The notes beneath the pieces were generated by a model. That model searched no databases, was not told the DNA's origin, and was given only the letters and a program-made list of their open reading frames with translations. DNA of 64,000 nt from Arthrobacter stackebrandtii (GTDB taxonomy: Bacteria > Actinomycetota > Actinomycetes > Actinomycetales > Micrococcaceae): NCBI RefSeq assembly GCF_017876675.1, contig NZ_JAGIOI010000001.1:372001-436000 (forward strand). Reading direction: 5' to 3'. Both the position numbers and the translations under genes were made by a program. Positions 34,929 to 44,364 of the stretch are shown in pieces (position 1 is the first letter of the stretch; every line of letters starts with the position of its first letter).

Positions 34929-36353
34929 ATGGGCATCGAATTTTCCAAGCCGCTCACGGCCACGCAGACCCCGATCCCCGGCGTCATCCTCTACGAACTG
35001 CCGGTCCATGGTGACAACCGGGGCTGGTTCAAGGAAAACTGGCAGCGGGAGAAGATGCTGGCCCTGGGCCTGCCGGACTTCGTCCCGGTGCAAAACAACA
35101 TCTCCTTCAACGAAAAGGCCGGCACGACCCGCGGGATCCATGCCGAGCCGTGGGACAAGTTCATCTCCGTCGCGACCGGGAAGATCTTCGGCGCCTGGGT
35201 CGATTTGCGCCAGGGCCCCTCGTTCGGGGCCGTGTTCACCACCGTCATGGACCCCTCCCAGGCGATCTTCATCCCGCGCGGGGTCGGCAACGCCTTCCAA
35301 ACCCTGGAAGACAACACCGCGTACACCTACCTCGTCAACGACCACTGGTCAGCCGACGCGCAGGGCCAGTACACCTTCTTGAACCTTGCCGATGAGCAGA
35401 CGGCCATTAACTGGCCCATCCCGCTGGGGCAGGCCGAACTCTCCGAGAAGGACAAAAACCATCCCCGCCTGGCCCAGGTCACCCCCATGGCGGGCAGGAA
35501 GACCCTGGTGCTGGGCGCCGACGGGCAACTCGGCCGCGCCCTGCGCACCCTCTACGCCGGGGATGCCAGTGTCGAGTTCGCGGCCCGGGACGGCTTTGAC
35601 CTGAGCAACCCGGACTCCTACACGGGCCGGAACTGGAGGAACTACGCCACGATCATCAACGCCGCCGCGTACACCGGCGTCGACACGGCAGAAACCCCCG
35701 CAGGCCGCACCCAGGCATGGGCCATCAACGCCACCGCCGTCGCGGACCTGGCCAAGGTCGCGACCGCGCACGGGATCACCCTGGTCCACATCTCCAGCGA
35801 CTACGTCTTCGACGGCACCACCAACCTCCACACCGAGGACGAGGCCCTGTCCCCGCTGGGTGTCTACGGCCAGTCCAAGGCCGCCGGCGACCTCGCCGCG
35901 GCCACCGTGCCAAGGCACTACATCATCCGCACCAGCTGGGTCATCGGGGACGGGAACAACTTCGTCGCCACCATGGCATCCCTCGCCAACCGGGGCATCA
36001 AACCCGCCGTCGTCAACGACCAAACCGGCAGGCTCTCCTTCACCACCGACATCGCAGCAGCCATCAAACACCTCATCGACACCGGTGCGGCCCACGGCAC
36101 CTACAACCTCAGCAACGACGGCGAGCCCCAAACCTGGGCAGACATCGCCGCCGACGTCTACGAACTCACCGGCCACCACCGCGCCGACGTCACCGGCACC
36201 AGCACCGCCGACTACTTCAAGGACAAAAACGCCGCCCCCAGGCCCCACCACAGCACCCTGGACCTGGCCAAAATCAAGGCCACCGGATACACCCCCGCCC
36301 CCGCAGCACAACGCCTGCGCGAATACCTCGCATTTATGTCGCCGATCACATAA
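34929..36353 (+). CDS. Bifunctional RmlC-RmlD (epimerase/reductase)
   Basis: A 474-residue fusion. Residues 1-185 are a cupin epimerase of the RmlC type (GDNRGWFKENWQREKMLALG, TTRGIHAEPWDKF with the catalytic His, FIPRGVGNAFQTLED). Residues about 195-474 are the dTDP-4-dehydrorhamnose reductase RmlD: TLVLGADGQLGRALRTL for NAD(P)H, INAAAYTGVDTAE, HISSDYVFDGT, and YGQSKAAGD with the catalytic Tyr/Lys. One polypeptide would thus carry out the last two steps to dTDP-L-rhamnose. The ATG at 34929 follows the rmlB stop; a longer frame would overlap rmlB. Such fusions occur in related actinobacteria. Base composition is again high-GC. Confidence 0.95.
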   Translation: MGIEFSKPLTATQTPIPGVILYELPVHGDNRGWFKENWQREKMLALGLPDFVPVQNNISFNEKAGTTRGIHAEPWDKFISVATGKIFGAWVDLRQGPSFGAVFTTVMDPSQAIFIPRGVGNAFQTLEDNTAYTYLVNDHWSADAQGQYTFLNLADEQTAINWPIPLGQAELSEKDKNHPRLAQVTPMAGRKTLVLGADGQLGRALRTLYAGDASVEFAARDGFDLSNPDSYTGRNWRNYATIINAAAYTGVDTAETPAGRTQAWAINATAVADLAKVATAHGITLVHISSDYVFDGTTNLHTEDEALSPLGVYGQSKAAGDLAAATVPRHYIIRTSWVIGDGNNFVATMASLANRGIKPAVVNDQTGRLSFTTDIAAAIKHLIDTGAAHGTYNLSNDGEPQTWADIAADVYELTGHHRADVTGTSTADYFKDKNAAPRPHHSTLDLAKIKATGYTPAPAAQRLREYLAFMSPIT

Positions 36354-36553
36354 CGAAATGCGGTAGTTGACCGCATGAATCTGAGATACTGGAGTAGAAA
36401 CCCCGCACAGTAATGCGAGCCGGTATAACAGCAGAAACCCCCCAGGGCGGTTCTCTTTAGGCGACGCCCAGACCAAGATCCAACTGTAAAGCAATTGCGT
36501 CGTTATTGAGCATCATTGGCGGCAACTCTTCAAACAAAGGACTGATCCCGCCA

Positions 36554-37675
36554 ATGACAAAAGCAGTAGCCATCCTAGGGACACGCGGATACCCGAGTTA
36601 TTACGGAGGATTTGAGACAGCAGTTCGTCGTTTGGCGCCGTATCTCGTTGACAACGGGTGGGAAGTTACAGTTTATGGCCGTCCTGGTGCTGTCAAAGTC
36701 GACGACCCAGAGCTCGACCGTCGAGTTGTAGCGATCAATACCCAAGGCATCGATTCCAAGAAGCTGAGCACGCTGACATTCGGTTTCACGTCCGCGTTGT
36801 CGACAATCGTAGCCAAACCTGACGTGGCGCTCATCATGAATGTTGCCAACGGTTTCTGGCTGCCGTTACTTAAGATGCGAGGCATCCCCACGGTTGTAAA
36901 TGTCGACGGCATCGAGTGGGAACGTGCAAAATGGGGTAAGGCCGCGCGAAAGATGTTCCGTGCCGGTGCACGCTTCACCGCTACCTTTGCCAACCACTTG
37001 ATTGCAGATGCAGAGGAAATTCAGCATCGATGGGAAACAAAGACGCATCGTCGTCTGGACTTCATACCCTATGGCGGTGACGTACCCGGGAGCTTGCCGG
37101 TGCCACGGGGAGTTACACCAGGAAACTATGCTCTCCTCGTCGCACGATTTGTCCCCGAAAATACCATCAATGAGTTCTTGGAGGCTGCGCGAACGATCGC
37201 AAAAACTCACGATGTCGTACTCGTCGGCACTGCGGGATATCAAGATCCAATAGAAGACAAAGTGAGAGAGCTCGTTGAGTCTGAAGCTAGAGTTACATGG
37301 CTGGGACACGTCAGCAATGACGAAGTCCTACACGGCTTGTGGCAGCATGCCGGCGTCTATTTCCATGGTCACAGTGTCGGTGGAACAAATCCAGCACTTG
37401 TTCAGGCCATGGCTTGCACAACACCCGTAGTTGCACGTGATACACCCTATAATCGTGAAGTCCTAGATGGTGCCGCGCTTTTTGTGGAACCGACACCAGA
37501 CGAGATCGCCTCCGTCTGCCTCAAGGTGCTAACCGACTCTGATCTTCGACGAGAACTCGGTGAACGAGCATATGCTCGCTCTCGGTCCCACTACAGCTGG
37601 GAATCAGTCTGCGGCGCCTACGAGACGCTTCTAGAGAAGGCCATCGAATCTGGAAGTCGACATATTCGGATCTAA
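36554..37675 (+). CDS. DUF1972-type GT4 glycosyltransferase (rhamnosyltransferase-like)
   Basis: A 373-residue GT-B enzyme. The N-terminal DUF1972 region has AILGTRGYPSYYGGFETAVR, a signature of rhamnosyl- and related transferases such as those adding L-rhamnose to the priming sugar; IPTVVNVDGIEWERAKWGKA follows. The C-terminal GT4 lobe contains YALLVARFVPENTINEFLEA, THDVVLVGTAG and GHSVGGTNPALVQAMACTTP with the catalytic E-equivalent region. Start chosen at ATG 36554 with AAAGGA upstream; the longer frame from 36506 adds residues unlike the family. It lies 200 bases after rmlCD, so it could use dTDP-rhamnose. Base composition is lower in GC than rmlCD. Confidence 0.88.
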   Translation: MTKAVAILGTRGYPSYYGGFETAVRRLAPYLVDNGWEVTVYGRPGAVKVDDPELDRRVVAINTQGIDSKKLSTLTFGFTSALSTIVAKPDVALIMNVANGFWLPLLKMRGIPTVVNVDGIEWERAKWGKAARKMFRAGARFTATFANHLIADAEEIQHRWETKTHRRLDFIPYGGDVPGSLPVPRGVTPGNYALLVARFVPENTINEFLEAARTIAKTHDVVLVGTAGYQDPIEDKVRELVESEARVTWLGHVSNDEVLHGLWQHAGVYFHGHSVGGTNPALVQAMACTTPVVARDTPYNREVLDGAALFVEPTPDEIASVCLKVLTDSDLRRELGERAYARSRSHYSWESVCGAYETLLEKAIESGSRHIRI

Positions 37676-37754
37676 GACGAGCCGCTTTGTTGAAACTGTC
37701 AAATTTCTGGAGATTGGTGACAGTTTTATGCGTCAGGACTTAGGCGACGGTTGC

Positions 37755-39074
37755 CGTGGTTTATTTTCCAAAGGGTGTGCGGAAATTGGTGATGCCAACG
37801 TAGCTGATGCCTTTCGGTGGCCATGCGTAGCCTGCGATGATCTCACCTTGGGTGTTGGCGAAAGTGATGCCTTGAGCAAACCAGATCGCGGTGACAATTC
37901 ATCCGCGCATCACCGCGGTCAAGGTGAATATGGTCCGTCCGATGTAGACGCCTCCATTGGAGTAGACCTTCAACTACTGGCTTCCGTGTCCCCAAGGATG
38001 GGTGATGCTCCTAGTGATTGTCCGCGGGATGCCCGTCTCCAAGGCGGTTTCTTCCCCCGCCTCGGCAACGGCAACCGTGGGTTCTGCTTGGTTCATGGAA
38101 TCGAAACCGGGTTGGGCAACACTACTGGAATCTGAGCAAGGAACGCTAGCCTGCGCAAGGTTCGAGAAGGGTGCGGGCCTGGGGAGCTTCGGTGATCTCT
38201 GTGGCCTCCCAGGCTTGTTGTAGGGTACCCGTCCGGGTAAACCTTGGAGCGGGCGTTCGGTGTAGTAGATCAGGTCGAACCCATCAACCAACTCTCGCAG
38301 TTCTTGAAGAGTGTCTGCCAGTGGGTGCTTTTCTAACCAACGGAACTATGTCTGTTGAAACCTTTCGTTCATTCCCTGCGTGGTGGGATTGTCGGTGATC
38401 CCCTCGACCCCGAGGGAAGCCACATAGGTAAAAAGTTGTCCTACGTATGTCGCGCCGTGGGGAACTCGAGGCCGCACCGTTGTCCGTCAGCAAACTTTGC
38501 GGCACCCCGCGGGCTGCGGTGTCTTCGTTCACTACCGTCAGGCTCGCTTCGCTGCTTTCGGGCCAGGCCACGTAGGTGGCGACCACGAGACGGGAATGGT
38601 CATCCTGGAGCTGGAAGATCACGCATTTGGGCCCTACGGTGAGGACATACTCGATGGCGTCCAATTGCCAGCTGGCATGCAGCGCAAGATAGACAAATCT
38701 GCGGTGCGCAGCACGCGCTCGCTTCTCCGGCTCCGCCCAGGCAACACCCCCGCTCCCGAAAGACCCGAGCCAGCGACGCCTCGGACGGGGCATCCACCCG
38801 TCAGTGCCACCATCTTGTCGTGCACGCTGATCGGGCCGTGGCCCAGCCCCCGAGGAATCCAGGGCGGCATGCACCTTCACCGCTTCGTACTTGCGGTGCT
38901 CAGAGACTTTCGTGGGCGAGGTCTTCGTCCGGCGTGAGCGTCCGCAGACTCCAAGGCAGCAACCTGGCCCTCATCACGGGCCCTACCCCGGGTCACATAG
39001 AAGCTCTTGCGCCTCATCTCATGCTCAGTGCAGAAAACGTGGTCACGGCGCCCCGTGAGGCGTCTTCGGGCCAT
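37755..39074 (-). pseudogene. Decayed IS481-like transposase
   Basis: Minus-strand pieces in several frames align with one integrase: RRRLTGRRDHVFCTEHEMRR near 39060, WQLDAIEYVLTVGPKCVIFQ and LQDDHSRLVVATYVAWPESS near 38600-38680, SLLTDNGAA near 38470, YYTERPLQGLPGRV near 38250, and GITFANTQGEIIAGYAWPPK near 37830 before a stop. At least three frameshifts and stops interrupt it. It is related to the pseudogene at 27851-28988 (WQLDAFEY). No terminal repeats were found. The following bases to 39390 hold no supported gene. Confidence 0.75.
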
Positions 39075-39390
39075 TGGGCGATAGCGAGGCGGCCACGAAG
39101 ATCTACAGGCTCATTCATATGCGCCCACATTCTTTGCCACCGGCACCGGACGCCCGACGAAGTTCAATTCCGGCGGGAAGTGTCACCACCAAGAGGGCCG
39201 TTGTGTCACCGATGGGCTGAGGCAGAACTGTCACCGGTGCCCTGCGAGATAACATCATTACTCAACTACTGAGAGGCTTGATTGTCCTGTTGATGAGGTT
39301 GCGCGATCACCAGCGGGAAGAACGTCCTGTACGTGTCGCACCAAAATCAACAGTCCCTTGCTACCTTTTTCGACTCCGGTTCCGTCAAGT

Positions 39391-40371
39391 TCAACCGTCC
39401 ACAGCGGCAACGACTGAATCCAGCAACCCGATTACAGCATCTTGGCCAACAGCAGGCCCAGCCCCGACTTCGCCATTGGTGCCCAATAGAATGGCACTCG
39501 GCACACCAGGGATACCGAGAATCGTGGCCGCCATGGAAGAGCCGTCATGTAAGGCAGACTCTGCCTCGCCAGCATAGGCCTTCGTCAAGCTTTCCAGGCT
39601 CCGACTGGTTACGACCTTGATCTGGACCGCTGCGTGCATCTTGGCGCGCCACTCCGGCAGCGCTTCGATGATCGGTGCGCAGGCGTCGCATCCGGGACGA
39701 CCAAAAATCAGCAGCTGGGCTTGTTTACTTGATAAGTCACGCAAGGTTACGGCTTGGCCGGTGGAGTTTGTCAATTGGGCTTCCGGAATTGGTTGGCCTG
39801 ACCAATCAGCCCCAACCAATTCATCAGAGGCACCGGATGCGCTGCTCGCGGATTTCATCCGAGGAATCACTGTCCACCCTACGAGCAGTGCCACAATACC
39901 CATCCAAAAAAAGTCACTGACATCGAAGTTGGCAACGGCGCCTACGACTCCGACTGATCCGTCCAGCCCAAATGCAAGGATCAATGATCCAATGGTCAGC
40001 GCGATGTTGCGGAGGAGGGTAGGCGGCCCCACGTGACCGGAGAACATTGCTCCAAAGCAGTTGCACTCGACAACATCCCGACGAAGGATGGTCCGGGCCA
40101 CCAGAAATGTGAATACTCCGAAGAGTACAGCAGCGAAAGCCCCAAAGATTCTTAAGCCCAGACCGGATGCAAGGACCAATCCCCCACCGATGCAAATCTC
40201 AGCAATCGGCAAGGCTACTGCCACCAAGCGTGATTGCAAGAACTTCGGCAAGACAAACGATGCGGCAGCGGCCTGCGTCGCAGAAGGTGTTCGAAGTTTC
40301 AGCATTCCGCTGGCAATGAGCATCATTCCTAGCGTTAGTGGCAAGAGAAGTTGAATGGACGAGACCATCAT
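39391..40371 (-). CDS. MauE-like membrane protein fused to thioredoxin domain
   Basis: A 326-residue protein. The first 175 residues have four to five helices of the MauE/DoxX type (LTLGMMLIASGMLKLRTPSA, ALPIAEICIGGGLVLASGLG) with the Cys pair VECNCFG in a loop, as in redox-associated MauE proteins. The part from about 190 to 326 is a thioredoxin/AhpC-like domain: LTNSTGQAVTLRDLSSKQAQ, LLIFGRPGCDACAPIIEALP with a C-x-x-C active site, and IPGVPSAILLGTNG with the cis-Pro. Both halves thus carry Cys pairs, as if electrons pass from the membrane part to an external thioredoxin. It lies downstream of Tat paralogue 4 on the same strand (270-base gap). Confidence 0.85.
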   Translation of the reverse strand: MMVSSIQLLLPLTLGMMLIASGMLKLRTPSATQAAAASFVLPKFLQSRLVAVALPIAEICIGGGLVLASGLGLRIFGAFAAVLFGVFTFLVARTILRRDVVECNCFGAMFSGHVGPPTLLRNIALTIGSLILAFGLDGSVGVVGAVANFDVSDFFWMGIVALLVGWTVIPRMKSASSASGASDELVGADWSGQPIPEAQLTNSTGQAVTLRDLSSKQAQLLIFGRPGCDACAPIIEALPEWRAKMHAAVQIKVVTSRSLESLTKAYAGEAESALHDGSSMAATILGIPGVPSAILLGTNGEVGAGPAVGQDAVIGLLDSVVAAVDG

Positions 40372-40568
40372 GATCTTTCAGTTGGGAGCATCCGTTTGAG
40401 GTGCCACGCTCTGCCAGCAACATCCACGGAATCAATCCTCGGCATACTGCAATTCACAGGCGCAGGCTTAGCACGAGAGTACCTATATGACTCTATCGGT
40501 TCTGCTGCGCCTTCGACGCCGCTTTGCTTGCAGACAGAGAGTTCCGATCAACGTCATGTGAATTGCTT

Positions 40569-40603
40569 GGGGCGCATCTCCGAAGAATTCGGAAATGCGC
40601 CCC
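40569..40603 (-). terminator. Hairpin after Tat paralogue 4
   Basis: GGGGCGCAT (40569-40577) pairs with ATGCGCCCC (40595-40603), and TCCGAA/TTCGGA extends the stem after one mismatch around GAA. It is 40 bases beyond the stop codon of Tat paralogue 4, so it probably ends that transcript. Confidence 0.7.
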
Positions 40604-40643
40604 TTGCAGTTCAACGAACCGCGGTTCTCAGTGAGCGGCAGGG

Positions 40644-41156
40644 TTAGTTGGCGCTGCAAAGAATGAGAGTTGATGAAACATTGGCGGACGTCTTGGCGCC
40701 CGTCGCGGTATCACCGGCAGGAACGGTGGCCACTGCATTCAGTGTAAACGCAACGCTGATGGACAATGTGGTGCGCATTTCAAGTGTGGCGCCAGGAGCC
40801 AAATCCGCGTCCAAGGTAATCAAGCGATCAGTACCGCTGAGTACGGAAACACTAGCCAGTCCGCCAGTGATGCTGAAAACGCCAATATTGGCGATGCCCG
40901 AGCCCGAAACGGCAATAGTGGTGCCTGCAGGAATCGGCGCAGTGGCCGAAGCTGTCAGGGTGAATCCGGGGCCAAGGACTGCCAAAACGCCACAGGTCCC
41001 ATTCAGGGCAAACGCGCCCGCATCAAGTCCGGATGCGCTGGCCGCCGGTGCGGCAATGGCTGCTGCGATGACTGGTACGGACCAGGCGGCGCCCTTGACT
41101 ACGGCGCGGCGGTTGCGAGGCTTGTTGGCAAGACCCTGCTGTTCAATGTCAGACAT
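40644..41156 (-). CDS. Small Tat-exported protein, paralogue 4
   Basis: A 170-residue protein with RNRRAVVKGAAWSVPVIAAA followed by IAAPAASAS, the same Tat-type signal as the copies at 37-570, 1267-1815 and 8043-8585. The mature domain is Ala/Thr/Val-rich with two Cys (TCGVLA and LILCSAN at the C terminus) that could form a disulphide joining its ends, and repeated beta-type segments (TLTASATAPIPAGTTIAVSG). GGGGGA sits 6 bases before the ATG. It follows the AraC-type regulator at 41321-42277 by 164 bases on the same strand, repeating the AraC-then-Tat-protein order at 1.3-3.0 kb. Function unknown. Confidence 0.75.
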   Translation of the reverse strand: MSDIEQQGLANKPRNRRAVVKGAAWSVPVIAAAIAAPAASASGLDAGAFALNGTCGVLAVLGPGFTLTASATAPIPAGTTIAVSGSGIANIGVFSITGGLASVSVLSGTDRLITLDADLAPGATLEMRTTLSISVAFTLNAVATVPAGDTATGAKTSANVSSTLILCSAN

Positions 41157-41320
41157 GATTTCCCCCTAAGGAATGTTGACTTGCTATGTCCGCCCACCAT
41201 CGGGCGACAGCATCCAGTCAAGCCCGGTGCTGCCTGTATTTCATCGAATCGATGCCCAGGTGTCGCAAAATGCGTTCTGGGCTGTCGCGGAATGAGCGCT
41301 TACCCACGTTGGGCACTTGA

Positions 41321-42277
41321 CTATGCGGGCTGTTTGGCGCGGCGCTGCTCGCGGGCCCTGTCGCGTATTTCCGTGGGAGTGCCGGCGCAGGCGTCGCGCA
41401 GCGCCCGGCGCATCTGGACAACGGAGGAGAATCCTGACTGCACGGCAACCTGGTCGATGGTGAGGACGTCCAGCAGGGGGTCCTTGAGCTGGAGGATGGA
41501 AAGGTCGACGCGGTGTTGCAGGATGACGACGGCGATGCTGGCGTTGTGCGACTTGAACTCCCGCTGCAGCTGCCGGAGCGAGACGGACAATTCCCTGGCC
41601 AGCAACTCCGGCGTCAGGGCCCCGTCCCCCGCTCGTGCGGCGATGTAGTCCATGGCCTGGTCGAATATTCCCTTGCGGCGGGTGGCGACGAAGCGTGCGC
41701 CGCGGTTCTCCAACATGATGCCGCCGACCATTTCATGGACCAGCTTTTCCATGAAGTAGGAGGCCACCGAGGTGGTGTCCACGTCGGTCAGCGCCACCTC
41801 GCGCAGGAAGCCGAGCACGGGTGAGAGCATGGCCGATTCGGGGTCGAGTCCGCGCATGCCGTGGATCACGCCGACCCCGAAGTCCCGGAGCACTTGGGCG
41901 GGGAGGGAGACCGCTACAAGCTGGGCGTCGGCTGCCACTGCGACATCAAAGTTGGAGGTCCTGCTGAAGGCCCAGACGTCGCCGCGGCCGGCTTTGACGG
42001 GTGGCTCACCGGGCGGGCTGAGGAGTGCCAATTCGCCATCAACGACAAAGACCAGTGAAAAAGTGTCATCAGGCCGGTCGTCGGCAGCGATGGTGCACTC
42101 GCCCGCCTGAAGGTGCAGTGCCGTGACGGCGGTGGCGCCGAAGTCGATCCCCACCACGGTGCAGTGCTGCCCGCTGCCGAGGCGGAGGTTGAGGTCATAG
42201 TTGGGCGTGAGCCTGGGCAGGTGCATGGTGCCTGACTGCCCTGTGCGCGATGTGACCTTAAAACGAATTGCAGACAC
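41321..42277 (-). CDS. AraC/XylS-type transcriptional regulator
   Basis: A 318-residue regulator. The C-terminal 100 residues form the AraC DNA-binding domain: LTPELLARELSVSLRQLQRE and IDQVAVQSGFSSVVQMRRAL then RDACAGTPTEIR. The N-terminal part has the AraC-binding-like cupin pattern (VVGIDFGATAVTALHL, FVVDGELALLSPPGEPPVKA, GRGDVWAFS). I place the start at GTG 42277 because GGGGGA lies just upstream, as in the regulator at 2005-2985; the frame extends to 42418 without a better site. By position it should control Tat paralogue 4 downstream. The two regulators differ much in sequence, so they probably sense different signals. Confidence 0.85.
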   Translation of the reverse strand: MSAIRFKVTSRTGQSGTMHLPRLTPNYDLNLRLGSGQHCTVVGIDFGATAVTALHLQAGECTIAADDRPDDTFSLVFVVDGELALLSPPGEPPVKAGRGDVWAFSRTSNFDVAVAADAQLVAVSLPAQVLRDFGVGVIHGMRGLDPESAMLSPVLGFLREVALTDVDTTSVASYFMEKLVHEMVGGIMLENRGARFVATRRKGIFDQAMDYIAARAGDGALTPELLARELSVSLRQLQREFKSHNASIAVVILQHRVDLSILQLKDPLLDVLTIDQVAVQSGFSSVVQMRRALRDACAGTPTEIRDRAREQRRAKQPA

Positions 42278-42427
42278 TGCCGTCCCCCGAGGCTCCCGTG
42301 CGGGGCAGGTCCCCGCATGGTGCCAATGTACGACAGCGGGCAGCACTATTAGCGACACCGAATGGCTAGTTTCGTTGGCCGTTCGGATAAGCCGTACGGC
42401 TATTGACGGGGCCCGCACCCGCCCAGG

Positions 42428-42889
42428 TTACCGGGTCTGATTGAGTGCGTCCTCGGCGGCGACCCAGGCAAGCATGGCGCACTTGACGCGGGCCGGGAAT
42501 TTGGAGACGCCGGAGAGTGCCGCGGCGTCGCCGAGGATGTCCTCGTCGGCCTGGATCTTGCCGCGCGAGCGCATAACCTCGCGGAAGTTGTCCACCAGCA
42601 CCTGCATTTCCCCGCGGTCCAGCCCCACGACCATGTCGCTGAGGATGGAGGCCGAGGCCATCGAGATCGAGCACCCGTCCCCGGCCCAGTGGATGCCGGA
42701 CACCTTGCCGGCGTCGGTCTCAATCCGCAGCGTGATCTCATCGCCGCACACCGGGTTGAGCTGGTGGCACTGGCCCACGTTGGCGGGCAGCCCCTCCCCC
42801 GACATCTGCTCGGGTGCCAGGTCGCCGCCGCGCCGGGTCTTGGATTCTTCCAGGATGATCTGCTGGTACAGCGAATCAAGCTCACTCAT
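42428..42889 (-). CDS. sufU: Fe-S assembly sulfurtransfer protein SufU
   Basis: A 153-residue zinc-binding SufU/IscU-like protein. The Cys ligands are in LNPVCGDEITL, WAGDGCSISMASASILSDMV and PARVKCAMLAW, with the Asp of GD also present; the 18-residue insert before the last Cys typical of SufU is visible (ILGDAAALSGVSKFPARVKC). It accepts sulfur from SufS and passes it into iron-sulfur cluster assembly. It starts three bases after the sufS stop, an operon of the firmicute/actinobacterial kind. The rest of the suf system (sufB, C, D) is not in this window. Confidence 0.93.
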   Translation of the reverse strand: MSELDSLYQQIILEESKTRRGGDLAPEQMSGEGLPANVGQCHQLNPVCGDEITLRIETDAGKVSGIHWAGDGCSISMASASILSDMVVGLDRGEMQVLVDNFREVMRSRGKIQADEDILGDAAALSGVSKFPARVKCAMLAWVAAEDALNQTR

Positions 42890-42892
42890 GGC

Positions 42893-44203
42893 CTATGCCC
42901 CTTCCACGCCGAAGTAGCTGCGAACCCCGGCCACGGCGGCCAGGAAAGCGTCGACGTCGGCGGTTGTGTTGTACAGGTAGGCGCTGGCCCGGGTGGAGGA
43001 ATTCAGGCCGAGGCGGCGGTGCAGCGGCTGGGCGCAGTGGTGGCCCACGCGGACGGCGATGCCGGCAGCGTCAAGGTACTGCCCGACGTCGTGCGCGTGC
43101 ACGCCGGCCACCTCAAAGGCGGCAAGGCCTGCCCGGGGGACGCCCGATTCCGGGCCGAGGACCCGGATGCCGGGGATCTGCTCCAGGCCCTTGACCATGC
43201 GTTCGCCAAGTTCGGCCTCCCAGGCGTGGATGCGGTCCATGCCGGTTTCCTTCAGGTAGTTGCAGGCGGCGGCCAGGGCGACGGCCTGGGAGATGGGCTG
43301 GGTGCCGGCCTCGAAGCGCTGCGGGGCGGGCAGGTAGCCTGCCTCCTCCATGGTGACCGTGGTGATCATGGAGCCGCCGGTGAGGAACGGGGGCATGGCG
43401 TCGAGGAGCTCGGCGCGGCCGTACAGCCCGCCGATGCCCGTGGGGGCCAGCATCTTGTGGCCGGAGAACACGGCAAAGTCGACGTCGAGCGCCTTGACGT
43501 CCAGGGGCAGGTGCGGGGCGGACTGGCAGGCGTCCAGGACCACCAGCGCGCCCGTCCTGCGGGCGAGGGCCACGAGTTCGGCGACCGGGTTGATGACGCC
43601 GGTGACGTTGGAGACGTGGGTGAAGGAGAGGACGCGGGTCTTGGCGTTGATGAGCCCGGCGGCGGCGGCCATGTCCAGGGTGCCGTTGTCGTGGACGGGG
43701 ATGAAGCGCAGGGTGGCGCCGGTGCGGCGGCACAGCTCCTGCCAGGGGATCAGGTTGGCGTGGTGCTCCATCTCGGTGACGAGGACCTCGTCGCCGGCAG
43801 AGAGCGCGAACCGGCCGGCCGCGGCGGAGACCGGCCCGACGCTGGCGTTGCCGAAGGAGTAGGCAATGAGGTTCAGCCCGGCCGTGGCATTTTCAATCCA
43901 CACGAGCTCGTTGCTGTCCGCACCGATGAAGGCGGCGACAGTTTCGCGGGCATCCTCGAAGGCGTCCGTGGCGTGCACGGCGAGGGTGTGGGCGCCGCGG
44001 TGCACGGCGGCGTTGCGCTGCTCGTAGTACTCCTGCTCCGCCTCCATGACGCTCTGCGGATTCTGCGAGGTGGCGCCGGAGTCCAGGTAGACCAGCGGCC
44101 TGCCGTTGACGTCCTGGTCCAGAATGGGGAAGTCGTTGCGGATGCGCAGCACCTCGGCGTCATTCAGCGGCCCGTGGACATCGTGCAAAGTGGATACTGT
44201 CAC
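42893..44203 (-). CDS. sufS: Cysteine desulfurase SufS
   Basis: A 436-residue PLP enzyme (type II desulfurase). The PLP lysine is in SGHKMLAPTGIGGLYGR, the catalytic Cys in VRVGHHCAQPLHRRL, and cofactor residues in LVTEMEHHANLIPWQ and FTHVSNVTG. The loop around Cys and the C-terminal RASAYLYNTTADVDAF fit SufS/CsdA. It yields the sulfur passed to SufU. I start at GTG 44203 with AGGAG upstream; the frame runs to 44269. It is divergent from lhgO, with about 160 bases between that must hold both promoters. Confidence 0.94.
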   Translation of the reverse strand: MTVSTLHDVHGPLNDAEVLRIRNDFPILDQDVNGRPLVYLDSGATSQNPQSVMEAEQEYYEQRNAAVHRGAHTLAVHATDAFEDARETVAAFIGADSNELVWIENATAGLNLIAYSFGNASVGPVSAAAGRFALSAGDEVLVTEMEHHANLIPWQELCRRTGATLRFIPVHDNGTLDMAAAAGLINAKTRVLSFTHVSNVTGVINPVAELVALARRTGALVVLDACQSAPHLPLDVKALDVDFAVFSGHKMLAPTGIGGLYGRAELLDAMPPFLTGGSMITTVTMEEAGYLPAPQRFEAGTQPISQAVALAAACNYLKETGMDRIHAWEAELGERMVKGLEQIPGIRVLGPESGVPRAGLAAFEVAGVHAHDVGQYLDAAGIAVRVGHHCAQPLHRRLGLNSSTRASAYLYNTTADVDAFLAAVAGVRSYFGVEGA

Positions 44204-44364
44204 CAAAATAGCGCTCCTGGGGCAATCGTGGAACCGCCCGGCTCCCGGACGGCTTCCGACGTACGGCAATACGTCAGAACAATCTCACCTAATTGTCGCA
44301 TTGATTGGCGGGTCCGGCACCACAGGCATGGCTAAGCTGACCTCCTTGTGACTACGCTGTGCAC

